A stretch of DNA of 6,969 nucleotides from an uncultured Atopostipes sp. GTDB taxonomy: Bacteria > Bacillota > Bacilli > Lactobacillales > Carnobacteriaceae_A. The stretch is from positions 1 through 6,969 of the forward strand of contig CAMYQS010000078.1 of the NCBI GenBank assembly GCA_947296835.1. The letters run 5' to 3'. Within the stretch, counting starts at the first letter, position 1. Each line of letters opens with the position of its first letter. Of the stretch, positions 6,074 through 6,969 are shown in pieces. Under the pieces are notes generated by a model, which was not told where the DNA came from, made no database searches, and worked only from the letters and a program-made list of their open reading frames with translations. Both the position numbers and the translations under genes were made by a program.

Positions 6074-6795
6074 TGACTTACGGAGTCTTTGCCCAAGTTT
6101 ATAATGAATTAATGGATGATGAAATTTTCCTGAAATGGCGTGACTATACTCAAACACACGTGCCTTCAGGGGCTTCCATTTTAGAATTAGGCTGTGGAAA
6201 TGGACAATTGGGTATTTTACTAAAAGAAGCGGGCTATGCGATAGAAGGCCTCGACTTATCCGAAGAAATGCTGTCACTGGCGCAAGTTCGCCAAGAAGAC
6301 GCAGATGTTCGTTTCCCATTAATACAAGGGGATATGCGCGATTTAACAGACTTTGGCAAGTACGAAGCGATCATCAGTTATTGTGATTCGCTTTGCTATT
6401 TACCGGAGACAGAAGATTTCAAGCAAACATTCGAAGAAGCTTATACACACTTAAAAGAGGGTGGCGTCTTCCTATTTGACGTTTTTACGACTGAGCATAT
6501 CGAAAGCTTAGATGGCTATTCTTATCACGATGAGCTGCCGGGTATCGTGTTCATGTGGGACAGTTTCCCGGGTGAGCATGCGGACTCAATTGAGCACGAC
6601 TTGTCATTTTTTATTGAAAAAGAAGATGGGACGTACGAGCGTGAAATGGAATTACATCAAGAACGTACTTATCCAATCGAAAAATATTTAGAGATGTTAA
6701 AAGAAGCAGGATTTACAACTATTGAAGCGAGTGCTGACTTTGACCAAGAAATAACGGGCGCAAATACCCGTTGGTTTTTCAAAGCACGTAAGTAA
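6073..6795 (+). CDS. yqeM: YqeM family class I SAM-dependent methyltransferase
   Basis: This 240-residue protein has a class I Rossmann methyltransferase domain. Motif I is ILELGCGNGQLG at 36-47. The motif II acidic residue is Asp61 in GLDLSEEML and likely contacts the SAM ribose. GDMRDL at 86-91 is the usual adenine-binding region, and ISYCDSLCYL at 101-110 corresponds to motif IV. The C-terminal half (about 135-240) with SFFIEKEDGTYER is typical of YqeM and of similar small-molecule methyltransferases. The substrate of YqeM is not established as far as I know. The start overlaps the rsfS stop by one base and there is no strong Shine-Dalgarno site before it, so translation probably depends on reinitiation after rsfS. 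Its place among ribosome and tRNA genes makes an RNA or ribosomal substrate possible, but that is inference. Confidence 0.9.
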   Translation: MTYGVFAQVYNELMDDEIFLKWRDYTQTHVPSGASILELGCGNGQLGILLKEAGYAIEGLDLSEEMLSLAQVRQEDADVRFPLIQGDMRDLTDFGKYEAIISYCDSLCYLPETEDFKQTFEEAYTHLKEGGVFLFDVFTTEHIESLDGYSYHDELPGIVFMWDSFPGEHADSIEHDLSFFIEKEDGTYEREMELHQERTYPIEKYLEMLKEAGFTTIEASADFDQEITGANTRWFFKARK

Positions 6796-6807
6796 GGACT
6801 GGATGAA

Positions 6808-6969
6808 ATGAAGAGCTGTGGCATAGTAGCAGAATATAATCCATTTCATAATGGGCATCAATACCAAATCGAACAAATACGACAACAATTACAACCGGAT
6901 GTTGTGATTGCGGTCATGAGTGGGAACTTCCTACAAAGAGGAGAACCTGCGATTGTCGATAAATGGACC
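6808..6969 (+). CDS. tmcAL: tRNA(Met) cytidine acetate ligase TmcAL (YlbM), N-terminal part
   Basis: The window ends 54 codons into this gene, which is normally about 380-400 residues, so only the N-terminal part is visible. The peptide starts MKSCGIVAEYNPFHNGHQYQ. It contains the HxGH-type nucleotidyltransferase signature (His14 and His17 in NPFHNGH), followed by AVMSGNFLQRGEPAIVDKW at 35-53, both strongly characteristic of TmcAL. The enzyme activates acetate with ATP to acetyl-adenylate and forms N4-acetylcytidine at the wobble base (C34) of elongator tRNA-Met, in the cytosol. TAAGGA at 6793-6798, overlapping the yqeM stop, is 9 nt before the ATG at 6808. An ATG at 6803 is out of frame and hits a stop at once. 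The gene ends the operon order usual in Lactobacillales. Confidence 0.93.
   Translation, partial: MKSCGIVAEYNPFHNGHQYQIEQIRQQLQPDVVIAVMSGNFLQRGEPAIVDKWT

Noticed and set aside
1..6969. CRISPR arrays, mobile elements, tRNA genes, toxin-antitoxin or phage genes
   Set aside because: I looked for repeats with regular spacing, terminal inverted repeats, transposase motifs and cloverleaf patterns on both strands and saw none.

Overview
The window looks like a chromosomal segment of a low-to-moderate GC Gram-positive bacterium. The gene order yqeG-yqeH-yhbY-nadD-yqeK-rsfS-yqeM-tmcAL, with no aroE between yqeH and yhbY, is the arrangement I associate with Lactobacillales. A Carnobacteriaceae-like member is my best guess, but the genus cannot be fixed from sequence alone. 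Shine-Dalgarno sites are strong (AAAGG, GGAGG types). All supported genes lie on the + strand.

Layout: (1) 1-678, the 3' part of a beta-hydroxyacid dehydrogenase gene (3-hydroxyisobutyrate dehydrogenase family), closed by a clear intrinsic terminator at 709-740. (2) 741-1041, a gene-free, pyrimidine-rich spacer holding a possible decayed minus-strand reading frame and, at its right end, an extended -10 promoter. (3) 1042-1296, a small YkuJ/DUF1797 family gene with its own terminator. (4) 1371-6969, a compact operon-like run of nine genes: yqeG, yqeH, yhbY, an unrecognised 341-residue gene, nadD, yqeK, rsfS, yqeM and the first 54 codons of tmcAL (ylbM). Several junctions overlap (yqeG/yqeH 17 nt, nadD/yqeK 20 nt, rsfS/yqeM 1 nt), and no terminator is seen inside the run.

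The operon combines ribosome biogenesis and silencing (YqeH for the 30S subunit, YhbY as a ribosome-associated RNA-binding protein, RsfS on the 50S subunit), nucleotide and cofactor metabolism (NadD for NAD, YqeK for Ap4A removal) and tRNA modification (TmcAL for ac4C34 of elongator tRNA-Met). YqeG (HAD phosphatase) and YqeM (SAM methyltransferase) have less certain roles.

The one real surprise is the gene at 3394-4419, between yhbY and nadD. Its product appears to have an N-terminal beta-rich domain, a long acidic linker and a C-terminal domain faintly like YbjQ/DUF74. I do not recognise it and it is the best candidate for something undescribed. The rest is conserved housekeeping content; I see no CRISPR, phage, toxin-antitoxin or insertion sequence.
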